A DNA stretch of 64,000 nt from Pseudomonas sp. RIT623 (lineage in GTDB: Bacteria; Pseudomonadota; Gammaproteobacteria; Pseudomonadales; Pseudomonadaceae): assembly GCF_004519305.1 (NCBI RefSeq), contig NZ_SOZA01000013.1:55321-119320 (forward strand), in the 5' to 3' direction. Shown here piece by piece: positions 48,605-59,700 of this stretch. The translations under genes and the position numbers were made by a program. Within the stretch, counting starts at the first letter, position 1, and each line of letters starts with the position of its first letter. Below the pieces are notes generated by a model. The model worked only from the letters and a program-made list of their open reading frames with translations, was not told the DNA's origin and did not search any database.

Positions 48605-48679
48605 GCAAAAAAATCGCGGAGCGCATGCCCCTCCCCCAAGGTGCGCAGTTACAAGGGGGAAGACCATGCGATCCGCGAT
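48605..48679 (-). terminator. terminator hairpin after mmsB
   Basis: A 25-base inverted repeat with a few mismatches (arms 48613-48637 and 48655-48679, ATCGCGGA-type ends) lies just after the mmsB stop on the minus strand and is followed by seven T. This looks like a Rho-independent terminator for mmsAB that may also stop the cupin transcript. Confidence 0.72.
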
Positions 48680-48695
48680 CAAGTCCACTCGCGGG

Positions 48696-49586
48696 TCAAT
48701 CCTTCTTGCGGTACCCCTCGACAATCGCCGAGAAATCCTTGCCACCCTCGCCGCGCAGGCTCATGGCCTGGTACAGCTGCTGGGCCACGGCGCCGAGGAT
48801 CACCGGCTGGTGCGCCTGGCGCGCGGCCTCGGTGGCCAGCCCCAGGTCCTTGAGCATCAGTTCGGCGCCGAAGCCGCCGGTATAACCCCGTGAAGCCGGG
48901 GCAGTCTCGATGATGCCTGGCCACGGGTTGTAGGTGTCCGAACTCCAGCAACGTCCGGTCGAGCTGTTGATGATCCCGGCCAGCACCTTGGTGTCGATGC
49001 CCAACGCATTGCCCAGGGCCATGGCCTCGGACACGCCGATCATCGAGATGCCCAGCAGCAGGTTGTTGCAGATCTTGGCGATCTGCCCGGTGCCCACTTC
49101 ACCGCAGTGCACGATATTGCGGCCCATCTGCTCGAGCACCGGCTTGAGCGTGGCGAACAGCTCGGCGCTGGCGCCGACCATGAAGGTCAGGGTGCCGGCC
49201 GCCGCGCCACCGGTGCCGCCGGAGACCGGCGCATCCCCCATGTCGATGCCCTTGGCCGCCGCGGCCTTGGAGACCTCACGGGCGGTCTGCGGATCGATGG
49301 TGCTGCAGTCCACGGTCGGGGTGCCGGGGCGGATGCCGGCCAGCACGCCGGTGTCTTCGTCCAGGTACACGCCACGCACATGAACGGCGGCCGGCAGCAT
49401 GGTTATCACCAGCTCGCAGTTGGCGGCGGCGTCCTTCGGCGAGGTGCTGACCTGCCCGCCCAGCTCGGCGAGTTCGGCCAGCACGGTCTTGTTCAGGTCG
49501 AACAGGTTCAACTGGTGTCCGGCCTTGATCAGGTTACGGGCCATGGGCGCGCCCATGTTGCCCAGGCCAATGAATGCGATACGCAT
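48696..49586 (-). CDS. mmsB: 3-hydroxyisobutyrate dehydrogenase
   Basis: Oxidises 3-hydroxyisobutyrate to methylmalonate semialdehyde with NAD in valine breakdown. The 296-residue protein has the Rossmann start IAFIGLGNMGAPMARNLIKA, the substrate motif DAPVSGGTGGAAAGTL, and the catalytic Lys in GQIAKICNNLLLG. It starts 10 bases after the mmsA stop. Downstream is the terminator before the cupin gene. Confidence 0.95.
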   Translation of the reverse strand: MRIAFIGLGNMGAPMARNLIKAGHQLNLFDLNKTVLAELAELGGQVSTSPKDAAANCELVITMLPAAVHVRGVYLDEDTGVLAGIRPGTPTVDCSTIDPQTAREVSKAAAAKGIDMGDAPVSGGTGGAAAGTLTFMVGASAELFATLKPVLEQMGRNIVHCGEVGTGQIAKICNNLLLGISMIGVSEAMALGNALGIDTKVLAGIINSSTGRCWSSDTYNPWPGIIETAPASRGYTGGFGAELMLKDLGLATEAARQAHQPVILGAVAQQLYQAMSLRGEGGKDFSAIVEGYRKKD

Positions 49587-49596
49587 GACGAGCTCC

Positions 49597-51123
49597 TTAG
49601 CGCAGGCTGATGGTGGTGTTCACACCGTCATTGACGCTGTCGTCATCGAACCAACGGGCGGTGACGGTCTTGGTCTGAGTGTAGAACTGCACCACCTGCT
49701 TGCCGTATGGGCCGAGGTCGCCAAGCTTGGAGCCACGGGACCCGGTGAAGCTGAAGAACGGCACCGGCACCGGGATCGGGATGTTGATACCCACCTGGCC
49801 GATATCGATCTCGCTCTGGAACTTGCGCGCCGCCGCGCCGCTCTGGGTGAACAGGCCGGTGCCGTTGCCGAACGGGTTGGCGTTGACCAGGGCGATGGCC
49901 TCGTCGAGGGTATCCACCTCCAAAGTCACCAGCACCGGGCCGAAGATTTCCTGGGTGTAGATCTGCATGTCGGTCTTCACCCCGGAGAACAGGGTCGGGC
50001 CGACGAAGTTGCCCTGCTCGTAGCCCGGCACCTTGACGTCACGACCATCGAGTTCGAGCTTGGCGCCCTCCTTGATACCGCTGTCGATCAAGCCCAGCAC
50101 GCGCTCCTTGGCGCGCTTGGAGACCACCGGGCCGACATCGGTGCCCGGCTCGTTGCCGGCATTGACCTTGAGCTTGCTGGCCGCTTCCTTGATATCCGGC
50201 AGCCATTCGCGGGCCTTGCCCACCAGCACCGCCACCGAGGTGGCCATGCAGCGCTGGCCGGCCGCGCCGAAGGCCGCGCCGACCAGGGCGTTGATGGTCT
50301 GGGTGCGGTTGGCGTCGGGCAGCACCACGGCGTGGTTCTTGGCGCCCATCATCGACTGCACGCGCTTGCCGTGCTGGCTGCCCAGGTTGTAGACGTGGGT
50401 GCCGACCTCGGTCGAGCCGACGAAGGAAATCGCCTTGATGTCCGGGTGGGTACAAATGCCATCGACCACCTGCTTGCCGCCGTGCACCACGTTTAGCACG
50501 CCGGCCGGGATGCCCGCCTCCAGCGCCAGCTCGACCAGCATCATGGTCGACAGCGGGTCCTGCTCGGACGGCTTGAGCACGAAAGTGTTGCCACAGACGA
50601 TGGCCATCGGGAACATCCACAGCGGGATCATCGCCGGGAAGTTGAACGGGGTGATGCCCGCGCACACGCCGATCGGCTGGCGCAGGGTGTAGGTGTCGAC
50701 ACCACCGGCGACGTTCTCGGCGAACTCGCCCATCTGCAGGGTGCCGATGGACGCCGCGTGCTCGACCACTTCCAGGCCGCGGAAGATATCGCCTTCGGCA
50801 TCGGCAATGGTCTTGCCCTGCTCGGCGCTGAGGGTCACGGCGATGCGTTTGCTGTGCTCACGGATCAGTGCCTGCAGCTTGAGCATGATGCGCATGCGCG
50901 CGCCGATCGGGGTGTCGCGCCAGGTCTTGAAAGCGCGCTCGGCGGCGGCCACGGCGGCGTTCACCTCCTCTTCGGTGGCGAACGGCACCCGCGCCAGCAC
51001 TTGCTGGGTGGCCGGGTTGACGATGTCGCGCCACTCGGTGGTTTTCGACTCGACCCATTGGCCGTCGATCAGCAGCTTGACCTGCTCGACCTTGGTCTGG
51101 TCGGGCGTCTGGGGTGCGTTCAT
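49597..51123 (-). CDS. mmsA: methylmalonate-semialdehyde dehydrogenase (CoA-acylating)
   Basis: Converts methylmalonate semialdehyde to propionyl-CoA with release of CO2 in valine (and thymine or inositol) degradation. The 508-residue aldehyde dehydrogenase family protein has the catalytic Cys in [16 protein letters not shown] and the NAD segment [17 protein letters not shown]. It has the MMSDH-specific fit ([19 protein letters not shown]). I used the ATG at 51123, behind AAGGAGAG. It is divergent from a LysR gene across 133 bases; that region holds a candidate operator. Confidence 0.95.
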   Translation of the reverse strand: MNAPQTPDQTKVEQVKLLIDGQWVESKTTEWRDIVNPATQQVLARVPFATEEEVNAAVAAAERAFKTWRDTPIGARMRIMLKLQALIREHSKRIAVTLSAEQGKTIADAEGDIFRGLEVVEHAASIGTLQMGEFAENVAGGVDTYTLRQPIGVCAGITPFNFPAMIPLWMFPMAIVCGNTFVLKPSEQDPLSTMMLVELALEAGIPAGVLNVVHGGKQVVDGICTHPDIKAISFVGSTEVGTHVYNLGSQHGKRVQSMMGAKNHAVVLPDANRTQTINALVGAAFGAAGQRCMATSVAVLVGKAREWLPDIKEAASKLKVNAGNEPGTDVGPVVSKRAKERVLGLIDSGIKEGAKLELDGRDVKVPGYEQGNFVGPTLFSGVKTDMQIYTQEIFGPVLVTLEVDTLDEAIALVNANPFGNGTGLFTQSGAAARKFQSEIDIGQVGINIPIPVPVPFFSFTGSRGSKLGDLGPYGKQVVQFYTQTKTVTARWFDDDSVNDGVNTTISLR

Positions 51124-51213
51124 CTGCGCTCTCCTTGGAATTATTGTCGGAACGAAGACGCCTACGCCGGCATGGACACGGGGTGGCGTACAGGGGCTGA
51201 GATCGAGTATAGA

Positions 51214-51240
51214 TGTGCAAACATCCAACAAGAATGCACA
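51214..51240. promoter_or_regulatory. inverted repeat between mmsA and the LysR gene
   Basis: TGTGCA at 51214-51219 and TGCACA at 51235-51240 form a perfect 6-base inverted repeat with a 15-base spacer, in the shared promoter region. It could be an operator of the adjacent LysR protein, although the spacer is longer than the T-N11-A form. Confidence 0.45.
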
Positions 51241-51256
51241 AAAAAACCGGATCATC

Positions 51257-52207
51257 ATGCAAAAAGACCTCACCTCCCTGAGCGCGCTGAACTGGGACGA
51301 CCTCAAGTTCTTTCTTGAGGTAGCGCGCACCCGCAAGGCCAGCAGTGCGGCCAAGCGCCTGGCCGTGGACTACACCACGGTGTCGCGGCGCATCGGTTCA
51401 CTGGAAGGGGCGCTGGGCACTTTGCTGTTCGAGAAGTCGCGCACCAACGGCTTCGTCCTCACCGCCGAGGGCCAGCGCCTGCTGGGCTATGCCGAGTCGA
51501 TCGAGAGCACCCTGCACATGGCCTGCGAGCAAGTCTCGGGCTCGGGCGTGGCGTTGTCGGGGCATGTGCGCATGGGCTGCACAGAGGGCTTCGGCAGCTT
51601 CTTCGTCACCCCGCAGCTGAGCCATTTCGTCGACGCCTGGCCGGCGATCTCGGTGGATATCCTGCCGCTGCCGCACTTCATCAGCCTGTCCAAGCGCGAA
51701 GCCGACATCGTCATCGCCCTGGAGCGCCCGGAACATGGCCCTTATGTGTGCTGCAAGCTGTGCGACTACCGCCTACGCCTGTATGCCACCCAGGACTACC
51801 TGGACAGCCATGAACCCATCCGCGAGATCGCCGACCTGGGGGGCCACCCGTTCATCAGCTACGTGGACGACCTGGCCTTCAGCTCGGAGCTGCTGTACCT
51901 GGCCAACCTGATCCCCAATGCCCAGGCCCACCTGCGCAGCACCAGCGTGATCGCCCAGTACACTGCGGCGTTGCAAGGGCGCGGGCTGGCGATCCTACCG
52001 TGCTTCCTGGCAGCGCAGGACCCACGGCTGGTGACGGTGCTGCCGGAGCAGGTCGAGGTGACGCGGCAGTTCTGGATGTACTGCCGGGAGGACCTGCGCA
52101 AGTTGAAGCGGATCACCCTGCTGTGGGATTACATCCGTGAGGTGACCGAGGCCAATGCGCCGTTGTTGATGGGGGAGACGCGGGAGATGAAGTTCGCGCG
52201 GGATTGA
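51257..52207 (+). CDS. LysR-family regulator, probably of mmsAB
   Basis: A 316-residue LysR regulator. The helix-turn-helix region is [20 protein letters not shown], followed by the linker [21 protein letters not shown] and an effector domain ([18 protein letters not shown]). I chose the ATG at 51257 ([16 protein letters not shown]); an open frame extends far upstream but that part is antisense to mmsA. The gene lies back to back with mmsA, the common arrangement for control of the neighbour. P. aeruginosa uses an AraC-type MmsR at this locus, so this is a different regulator class. Effector unknown. Confidence 0.84.
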   Translation: MQKDLTSLSALNWDDLKFFLEVARTRKASSAAKRLAVDYTTVSRRIGSLEGALGTLLFEKSRTNGFVLTAEGQRLLGYAESIESTLHMACEQVSGSGVALSGHVRMGCTEGFGSFFVTPQLSHFVDAWPAISVDILPLPHFISLSKREADIVIALERPEHGPYVCCKLCDYRLRLYATQDYLDSHEPIREIADLGGHPFISYVDDLAFSSELLYLANLIPNAQAHLRSTSVIAQYTAALQGRGLAILPCFLAAQDPRLVTVLPEQVEVTRQFWMYCREDLRKLKRITLLWDYIREVTEANAPLLMGETREMKFARD

Positions 52208-52216
52208 GGTAGGCAT

Positions 52217-52240
52217 CATCGCGGGGCAAGCCCCGCGATG
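52217..52240. terminator. bidirectional terminator hairpin
   Basis: CATCGCGGGGC, AA, GCCCCGCGATG is a perfect 11-pair stem between the stops of the converging LysR and yfiB genes. There is no long T run on either side. Confidence 0.65.
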
Positions 52241-52246
52241 TCGGTA

Positions 52247-52747
52247 TCACTCCGACCCCACCACGATCGACACCCGGCGATTCTCCATGCGCCCCGCCGC
52301 GGTGCGGTTGTCCGCCACCGGCTGGCTGCTGCCCATGCCGCGGGTCTGGATGTTCTGCGGCTGCATGCCGATGCCGGCCAAGGCCTTGGCCACGCTCTGC
52401 GCGCGGCGCTCGGACAACTGCTGGTTATAGGCGGCCTTGCCCGAGGCGTCAGCGTGGCCGTCTATGCGCACCCGCTGGATGTTCACCGACAGCAAGGCCT
52501 TGCCGATTCGCTCGACGATCGATTCGCTCTGGCTGTTGAGGCTGTCCAGGTCGCTGCCGAACAGCACCTTGCCCGACAGGTCGAACGCCCAGCCTTCGTC
52601 GGTCGGGGCGAAGCCCTCGCGCTTGAGCACCGCCACCTGCTCGGCGGTCAGGCCCTTGGGCGGCACGCTCTGGCAGCCGCCAAGCGCCAGCAGCGCGAGC
52701 AGCAGGGCAAGCATCGGGAAACGCAGCATGAAAAAACGGTTGGTCAC
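52247..52747 (-). CDS. yfiB: OmpA-family outer-membrane lipoprotein, YfiB-like
   Basis: A 166-residue lipoprotein: signal peptide with lipobox LGGC near residue 25, then a C-terminal OmpA/Pal peptidoglycan-binding domain with the core VRIDGHADASGKAAYNQQLS (DxGHxDxxG-type pattern). It ends NRRVSIVV. YfiB captures the periplasmic repressor YfiR under envelope stress and so frees the cyclase YfiN. The gene order yfiR-yfiN-yfiB is kept here, with a 3-base gap to yfiN. Length matches P. aeruginosa YfiB (168). Confidence 0.9.
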   Translation of the reverse strand: MTNRFFMLRFPMLALLLALLALGGCQSVPPKGLTAEQVAVLKREGFAPTDEGWAFDLSGKVLFGSDLDSLNSQSESIVERIGKALLSVNIQRVRIDGHADASGKAAYNQQLSERRAQSVAKALAGIGMQPQNIQTRGMGSSQPVADNRTAAGRMENRRVSIVVGSE

Positions 52748-52750
52748 GGT

Positions 52751-54022
52751 TCAGCTCCTGTTCTTTACGTCAGTGGCACGGCGCTCCGGCTGGGCCACTT
52801 GCCAATGGCCACGGCGCTTGCGCTTGGCCTGGTACATCGCCGCATCGGCGGCATTGAGCAGACTGGCCGGGTCGCGGCCGTCGTCGGGGTAATAGGCGAT
52901 GCCGACACTCAGCGAAGTAGTGATGCTGTTGCCATCCTCCAGCGGCACCGGCACCTTCATGCTGGCAATGATCTTCTCGGCGATGCGCTGGGCGTCCTCG
53001 CGCGAGTGCAGCGGCGTCAGCAGAATGGCGAACTCGTCGCCGCCCAGGCGCGCCACCAGGTCATGCTCGCGCAGCTGCGCGCGCACCCGGCTGGCGACGC
53101 TGACCAGCACCTGGTCGCCCACCGCGTGGCCGAGGCTGTCGTTGATCTGCTTGAAATGGTCGCTGTCGAGGAATAGCAGCGCCAGGTGCTCCTCGTTGCG
53201 CGCGGCGCTGCGCAGGCTGCGGCTCAAGCGGCCCTCGAAGAACGCGCGGTTGGGCAGGCCAGTGAGGCTGTCGTGGCTGGCCTGGTGGGCGAGGCTCTCG
53301 TTCTCGCTCTGCAAGTGGCTGTGCCAGGCTTCCAGCTCATCGAGCAGGGCGTTGAAGTCGTTACCCAGCTCATTGAGCTCGGCGATCTGCGTCTCGGGCA
53401 CGCGCCGGTCGAAACTACGCTCGCGGCGCGCCGCGTGGGCGACGCTGGCCAGGTGGCGCAGCGGCCGGATGATATCGCCGAACACCCGGCGCGACAGGTA
53501 CAGCGCCAGCACCGCGCTGAGCACGGTACACACCAGGATGCCAACCAGGCCGCTGAGCAGGAAGCGCACCAGGCTGCCGCCCTGCCCGGTCAGCTCGATA
53601 TGGCCGACCCGCTGGCCCATGTGCTGCACCGGCATGTTGATCGGCTCTTCCAGCAGGCTGCGCGCCACCTGGCTCTGCAACTGCGCCATCACTCCCTGCT
53701 CATCGCGTTGCCAATGGGCCAGCAGGTCGCCGTCGTTGTCGTACACCTTGGCGTCGGCCACCTCCTCGGTGGCGGCGATCAGCGCCAGCGCCTCGTTGGC
53801 CGCGGCGCTGTCGTCGAACACCACGGCGGCCTCGACGGTGTAGTTGATGGAGCGGGCGATCAGGTGCAGGTTGTGGTTGGCGTAGACCCGCAGCGCCGCG
53901 ACCCCGAGCAGGGTCACCAGCACACCGGCAAGACCGGCGGCGAGCAAGGCCACGCCCAGGTGGCCGCGGCCCAGTACCGCACGCAAGGTTGGCCGGCTGA
54001 CGCGCTTGGCTGGACGTTTCAT
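52751..54022 (-). CDS. yfiN: diguanylate cyclase YfiN (TpbB)-like
   Basis: An inner-membrane enzyme making cyclic-di-GMP from two GTP. The 423-residue protein (P. aeruginosa YfiN 435) has an N-terminal membrane helix and a periplasmic sensor (CHASE8-type, about residues 45-150). A second helix (LLSGLVGILVCTVLSAVLALY), HAMP linker and GGDEF domain follow, with the active motif in ARLGGDEFAILLTPL. No EAL domain. The ATG at 54022 overlaps the end of yfiR. YfiR holds it inactive and YfiB relieves this. Confidence 0.9.
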   Translation of the reverse strand: MKRPAKRVSRPTLRAVLGRGHLGVALLAAGLAGVLVTLLGVAALRVYANHNLHLIARSINYTVEAAVVFDDSAAANEALALIAATEEVADAKVYDNDGDLLAHWQRDEQGVMAQLQSQVARSLLEEPINMPVQHMGQRVGHIELTGQGGSLVRFLLSGLVGILVCTVLSAVLALYLSRRVFGDIIRPLRHLASVAHAARRERSFDRRVPETQIAELNELGNDFNALLDELEAWHSHLQSENESLAHQASHDSLTGLPNRAFFEGRLSRSLRSAARNEEHLALLFLDSDHFKQINDSLGHAVGDQVLVSVASRVRAQLREHDLVARLGGDEFAILLTPLHSREDAQRIAEKIIASMKVPVPLEDGNSITTSLSVGIAYYPDDGRDPASLLNAADAAMYQAKRKRRGHWQVAQPERRATDVKNRS

Positions 54023-54594
54023 GGCTGCCCTGCCCGGCGGCGCGACAGTTGCAGCACGCTGGGGTGGATGCGCACGCCGCTGCGCGCGACCGAGTCGAGG
54101 TTGACGTCGAAGGCCACCTGCGGGTCGCCAATGCGCAGGCAGAACAGGCTGCCGACCGTGCACGGGTCGCCGGCCTCGCTGATGCTCAGTACCGGATGGC
54201 CGTTGAGCGCCTGGAACAGCCGCTCGCGATGGGCCTGGTCGAGCTTGCCGATGTACACCGCATCGCAGGCACTGGCCACGCTCGGGTCATTGGCCAGAAG
54301 GCGCCGCACCTGCAGCGGCTGCCCGGAGTTCTGCACATTGCCCTTGATCAGGTCATCGGCGTACTCGGTGGGGCCGATCAGGCACAGGCGCAAGGGGTTG
54401 GGCTCGGCCGGCCAGCGTGCGTAGCTGAGAATGCCCAGCACCACCTGGGTAACGGCCCGGGCGCGCTGCTGCACTTGCGCGTCCGGCACGGTGCCGGCCG
54501 CCCAGGCAGACGCGCCGTTCGACAACAGCAGGGCCATCAGCAGCGAGAACGCACAGCCCGTCACTCGTCTCAAGGCCGAGACAGCCACTGTCAT
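54019..54594 (-). CDS. yfiR: periplasmic repressor of YfiN, YfiR-like
   Basis: A 191-residue secreted protein (P. aeruginosa YfiR 190) with a signal peptide (LLMALLLSNGASAWAAG). The mature part is AVTQVVLGILSYARWPAEP, then LRLCLIGPTEYADDLIKG, the fold of DUF4154/YfiR proteins. Paired Cys residues (ASACDAV, GDPCTVGSLFCLRI) would form the redox-sensitive disulfides of YfiR. I took the ATG at 54594; a GTG five codons upstream is possible. Its stop overlaps the yfiN start. Confidence 0.87.
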   Translation of the reverse strand: MTVAVSALRRVTGCAFSLLMALLLSNGASAWAAGTVPDAQVQQRARAVTQVVLGILSYARWPAEPNPLRLCLIGPTEYADDLIKGNVQNSGQPLQVRRLLANDPSVASACDAVYIGKLDQAHRERLFQALNGHPVLSISEAGDPCTVGSLFCLRIGDPQVAFDVNLDSVARSGVRIHPSVLQLSRRRAGQP

Positions 54595-54664
54595 GGAGGG
54601 AAATCTCACAAAAGTATTTGCAGATAATGCCGCAACGATAGCATATCGGCGGCGAACTCCAGAG

Positions 54665-56740
54665 TCAGACTTGCTCCAGCATCAGCCCCGACACCCGCCT
54701 GACCTTGCGCTCCACAGCCTCCTCGAACACCCCGGCGCGCGGCTCGATCAGGCTGAAGCAGTGCTTGGCGCGGGTGATGCCGGTGTACACCAGTTCCTTG
54801 GTCAGCACCGGGTTCAGCGCATCGGGCAACACCAGCGCGGTATGGCTGAACTCCGAGCCCTGAGACTTGTGCACGGTCATGGCGAACACGGTTTCCACTT
54901 CGCTGAGCCGGCTGGGCAGGACGAAACGCACGCCACCACTGCCATCGTTGCGCGGGAAGGCCACGCGCAGCAGCGCCTCGCCCTGCTCGTCCGGCAGGCG
55001 CAGGGCAATGCCGATATCACCGTTCATCAGGCCAAGGCCGTAGTCGTTGCGCGTCACCAGCACCGGGCGGCCCTCGTACCAGGGTTGCTGGGTGTCGATC
55101 AGCCCGGCATTGTGCAGCACCCGGGCGACCCGTTCGTTCAGCCCTTCGACGCCCCAGGCGCCCTTGCGCACCGCGCACAGCAACTGGAACGCCTCGAAAC
55201 TGCGCAGCACCTCGCCGGCCCATTGCTCCCAGCGCGGATCGTCGACGGGCGTGCCCGGCGCCGGGCGCAAGCGGCCAATCGTGCGCAGGTAGCTGCGGTA
55301 GCCTTGCGGACCCTCTGCGCCCTGGTTGAGGCCATCGAGCAGCAGGCGATCGAAGCGCTTGTCGTGCTCGCCACCGAGCGTCAGGCAGAACACATCGTCG
55401 AGCCGGGTGGCCAACAGCGCCCGCGCCTCCAGCGCCTGCTGGCGGTTGACCAGCCGCGCCAGCTGGCCGATGCCGCTGCCCTCACCAAAGCGCCGGGAAT
55501 GGCGCAACATGACAATCTGCTGGGCCAGTGGCTTGCGCGGCTCAACGCCCGCTTGCAAACCGATGTCGGCCAGCGACTGCCCCCCCACTTGCTCCAGCCA
55601 GGCCAGGGTCTGCGGCCAGTAGCAGCCATCCTCGGCATCCCGGCACAGGTCGCCCAGCACCGCGCCGGCTTCCACCGAGGCCAACTGGTCCTTGTCGCCC
55701 AGCAGCACCAGACGCGCGCTGGCCGGCAGGGCATCGAGCAGGTTGGCCATCATCTCCAGGTCGATCATCGACGCCTCGTCGACCACCAACACATCCAGCG
55801 GCAAGGGATTGCCCGCGTGATGGCGGAAGTGCCGCGACCCGGGGCGGCTGCCCAGCAGGCGGTGCACGGTGCTGACCTCGGTGGGGATCTGCTCGCGCAC
55901 CTCGGCTGCCACTTGCAGGCGCGCCACCTGTTGGCCAATGGATTCGGTCAGACGTGCCGCGGCCTTGCCGGTCGGCGCTGCCAGGCGGATACGCAGCGGC
56001 CGCCCCTGCTCGACCGCGGGCGCCTGCAACAGGGCCAGCAGGCGCACCACAGTGGTGGTCTTGCCAGTACCCGGGCCTCCGGTGATCACGCTGAAACCGG
56101 CTCGGGTAGCCAAGGCACAGGCAAGCTTTTGCCAATCCACCTCCCCCGCGGGGGCGCCGCCGTCGAACAACTGCGCCAGGCGCTGCGGCAAGTCAGCCTG
56201 CAACGGCAGCTGCCGTGCCAGACGCTGGTGCAGCGTGGCGTCGATGCGCCGCTCGTAGGTCCAGTAGCGCCGCAGGTACAGGCGTTCGCCACTGAGCACC
56301 AAGGGTCGTGGGCGTTGCGCAAGGGCATCGCCATCGGCCACCAGGGTGCTTTGGCCGATGCGCTGCAACCACAGCCCCAGGTCGAGGCTGCCCAGCAGCT
56401 GCGAGGGCAGCAGCAGGGGACCGGTCAGGGCATCCCCTTCCGGTGGCAACGACAAGGCAAAGTCCGGTTCGGCAAGGGTCTGGCGCAGGTCGAGGCAGAC
56501 ATGGCCATGGCCCAGCTGATGGCTGGCCAACGCCGCCGCCAGCAGCACTAGCGGGTCGCTGCCGGGCGCGCGCTCCTCGAGGAAGCTGACGAACGCCCGG
56601 TCAAGGGCGCGCAGCCAGCCACGCTCGACCCAGCGATCGAGCAGGGCCAGCAGGTCATGGCTGTCGCCCAGTGGCGCCAGGGCGCTGAGGTGTTCGGCCT
56701 GCAATGGCGTTGGCAGCAGGTCGTCGAGGCGTCGGCTCAT
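54665..56740 (-). CDS. recD: exodeoxyribonuclease V (RecBCD) alpha subunit
   Basis: The 5'-to-3' helicase subunit of RecBCD. The 691-residue protein has a superfamily 1 helicase core: Walker A VITGGPGTGKTTTVVRLL near residue 215, Walker B VLVVDEASMIDLEMM, and the C-terminal motifs AMTVHKSQGSEFSH and VYTGITRAKHC. I took the ATG at 56740, which overlaps the recB stop (ATGA). It is the last gene of recC-recB-recD. Confidence 0.95.
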   Translation of the reverse strand: MSRRLDDLLPTPLQAEHLSALAPLGDSHDLLALLDRWVERGWLRALDRAFVSFLEERAPGSDPLVLLAAALASHQLGHGHVCLDLRQTLAEPDFALSLPPEGDALTGPLLLPSQLLGSLDLGLWLQRIGQSTLVADGDALAQRPRPLVLSGERLYLRRYWTYERRIDATLHQRLARQLPLQADLPQRLAQLFDGGAPAGEVDWQKLACALATRAGFSVITGGPGTGKTTTVVRLLALLQAPAVEQGRPLRIRLAAPTGKAAARLTESIGQQVARLQVAAEVREQIPTEVSTVHRLLGSRPGSRHFRHHAGNPLPLDVLVVDEASMIDLEMMANLLDALPASARLVLLGDKDQLASVEAGAVLGDLCRDAEDGCYWPQTLAWLEQVGGQSLADIGLQAGVEPRKPLAQQIVMLRHSRRFGEGSGIGQLARLVNRQQALEARALLATRLDDVFCLTLGGEHDKRFDRLLLDGLNQGAEGPQGYRSYLRTIGRLRPAPGTPVDDPRWEQWAGEVLRSFEAFQLLCAVRKGAWGVEGLNERVARVLHNAGLIDTQQPWYEGRPVLVTRNDYGLGLMNGDIGIALRLPDEQGEALLRVAFPRNDGSGGVRFVLPSRLSEVETVFAMTVHKSQGSEFSHTALVLPDALNPVLTKELVYTGITRAKHCFSLIEPRAGVFEEAVERKVRRVSGLMLEQV

Positions 56741-59700
56741 GGCGCGGCTCCGGCAAACAGGTCCTGTTGTTCGGGTGCGTGCTCGCCGCGGAACAGCGCG
56801 TCGAGCTGCTCGATCAGCGCCCGTGGCGGCCGGGTGTGGTACAGCCCATGGCCCGCCGTGGTGACACCACGCAGGAAGATGAACAAGGCACCGCCGACAT
56901 GGCGGTCGTAGTCGTAGTCGGGCAGGCGTGCGCGCAGTTGGCGATGCAGGGCCAGCAGGTAGAGCACGTACTGTAGGTCGTAGCGATGCTCGAGGATCGC
57001 CTGCTCCATGGCCTGGGCCTCGTAGGCGCCGGCATCGGGGCCTAGCCAGTTGGACTTGTAGTCGGCCACGTAGTAGCGCCCATCGAGTTCGAAGGCCAGG
57101 TCGATGAAGCCCTTGAACATGCCGTTGAGCACGGTCGGCAAGGCCGCCGGGCGCGCGGCGCCGACATGGGTATGGCGCGCCACCAGTTGATCGAGCTGCT
57201 GCGCATCGACCCGGTGGCTGGCGAACCAGAACTCCATCTCGATCTGGTACTGGCGCAACCCCGCCAGGCTTACCGTAGTACCCTGCAGCGGCAAGGGCTG
57301 TACCAGCAGCTGTTGCAGCCATTGCGTGAGCGTCGGGATCCAGCCTTTCCAGTCACGCCGGTTGCAACGCCGGCCAACGGTGCGCTCGATCTCGGCGGGC
57401 TGGGCACTGACCTCGGCAAAGCCTTCGCGCCCGGCCCACTCGAGCAGGCCATGGAGGAAGGTGCCGGGGTTCGGGCCGCGCGGGAAGCGATGAATGTCGC
57501 CCGCCTCGGCCGGCACCTCGCGCAGCAACTGGCTGTCCAGGGTTTCGTCGTCCAGCAGTTGCTGGGCCTGGGAGCTGTCGGCGACCAGCGTCTGGTCGCC
57601 CAGGCGCAGGGCGCTGTACGAGGCGATCCACCAATGCTCGGCGGCGGCGCGCCGTGGTTTGCGCGGTGGCAGCAGCTCGCGCTGGTTGTCCGGTATGCGG
57701 TAGCGCTGTTCGTCGGCCTGCGGCAACGGCAGCCTGGCGATGCTTGGGCTACTGGCCGCCAGGGTGTCGAGCCACGCGGCCAATTGATTGCTCGCCGCCA
57801 GCGGCACGCCACCGCCGAGCAGGTAGCCCAGGGCCGAACGGTGCAACTGCGAACCGCGCTGGGTGCCGCGCTTGAGGTCGGCCACCCCCAGCCAGCAGGC
57901 ATGCTGGGCCCGGGTCAAGGCCACGTAGAGCAGGCGCAGGTCCTCGGCCAGGCGTTCATCGTCGGCGCGCTCGATCTGCCGTGCATCGGGGGTCAACGTG
58001 AGGTGTGCGACCCCCTCGTCGTCATGCCAGCCCAGCGGCAGGCGCTGGCCGTCCACCGGCTTGCTGGTGCAGATGAACGGCAGGTAGACCAAGGGGTACT
58101 CCAGGCCCTTGGACTTGTGGATGGTCACCACCTTGACCAGCTGTTCGTCGCTCTCCAGGCGCAGGATCTGCTCTTCGCCGGCCTGCCCGGCGGTGGCCAG
58201 GTGCTCGGTGAGGTGACGGATCAGCGCCTGCTCGCCATCCAGTTCGCCCGCCGCCTGTTGCAGCAGCTCGGCCAGGTGCAGCAGGTTGGTCAACACCCGT
58301 TCGCCGTCGCTGCGGCCCATGAGCGTGCGCGGCAGCCGGAAGTCATGCAGCAGGCGGCGCAGCATCGGCAGCACGCCCTGGCGCTGCCAGGTATCGCGGT
58401 AACGCCGAAAACGCATCACCCAGTCCTCCCAGACGCGCTCGTCCTGGTTCAGCCGCTCCAGTTCGATCAACGGCAGGTCGAGGGTCAGGCTGGCCAACGC
58501 GGCCTTGAGCAGGCGCTCGGAATCCGGCTCGGCGCAGGCCTTGAGCCAGGCCAGCAGGTCGTGGGCCTCCTGGGCGGCGAACACCGAGTCCTTGTCCGAG
58601 AGGTACACGCTGCGCACGTCGCGGGCAGCCAGCTCGGCGCGGACCATCTGCGCCTCGCGGCCATCGCGCACCAGGATGGCGATATCCGACGGTAGGCACG
58701 GCCGCAGCTTGCCGGCCGCATCGGCGAAACCGGTGACTCCCTGCTGGCCGCCATCGAGCACGGCGACGATATGGCTGGCGCAACTGGCCGCCAGGCGCTG
58801 GCGGTACAGGGTGCTGGAGACCGGCTCGTCACTCTCCAGGTGCCAGCATTGCAACGCGGCGCTGGCCTGACCGTCGATCAGCAACTGCTCGCTGCGGCCC
58901 TTGGCATGGACTTCGACGAAGGGCAGCGGGTTGTCGCCCTCGGCGCGGAACAGGAACGCACCGCGCCCTTCGCGGCGCGCCTCGGCCTCGAGGAACACCC
59001 GGTTGACCGCCGCGACCATGGCCTGGCTGGAGCGGTAGTTGGTGTCCAGGCTGTGCAAGCGCCCGGCGGTGGCACGCCGGGCGGCCAGGTAGGTGAAAAT
59101 GTCGGCGCCGCGGAAGGCGTAGATCGCCTGCTTGGGGTCGCCGATCATGAACAGGCCGGTGTCCGGGTTGTTTTCGCCGATCCGGTAGATGCGCTCGAAG
59201 ATGCCGTACTGCACCGGGTCGGTGTCCTGGAATTCGTCGATCAAGGCCACCGGGAACTGCTCGCGGATCAACCCCGCCAGGCGCTCGCCAGCGTCGCTGC
59301 CCAGTGCATGCTGCAAGCGCAGGAGCATGTCGTCGAAGCCCATTTCGGCACGTCGGCGCTTTTCCACCTCGAAGCGCGCCGAGACCCACGCCGCGGCATG
59401 CTCCAGCAGGCGCGCATCGGGGCTGGCGAGCCCCTGCAATTGCTCGCGCAGGGTTTCCATGGCCCGCAGCGCCGGGTGTTCGGGTGGCTCGCCGGCCTTC
59501 CAGGCTTCAGCCATGCCGACCGGGGTCAGGCGGGTGAAACCGGTGCCCAGGTCCAGCTCCATGGCCTGCCCATCAGCAGCCCAGGCGCGCAGCTTGTCGA
59601 ACCAGGGCTCGAAGTAGCGCGCTTGCAACTTACGCCCGTCCGCCTGCTTGGCGGCCACGGCATCGCGGCAGATCTGCTGCAACTCGTCGGCCCAGACGCC

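Noticed and set aside
50693..51256. Upstream extension of the LysR gene at 51257 through mmsA
   Set aside because: The frame is open but antisense to mmsA, and the extra 188 residues do not belong to the LysR family. The ATG at 51257 gives the normal N-terminus.
54431..56551. Large plus-strand open frame opposite recD
   Set aside because: Antisense shadow of recD with no conserved motif; recD has helicase motifs throughout.
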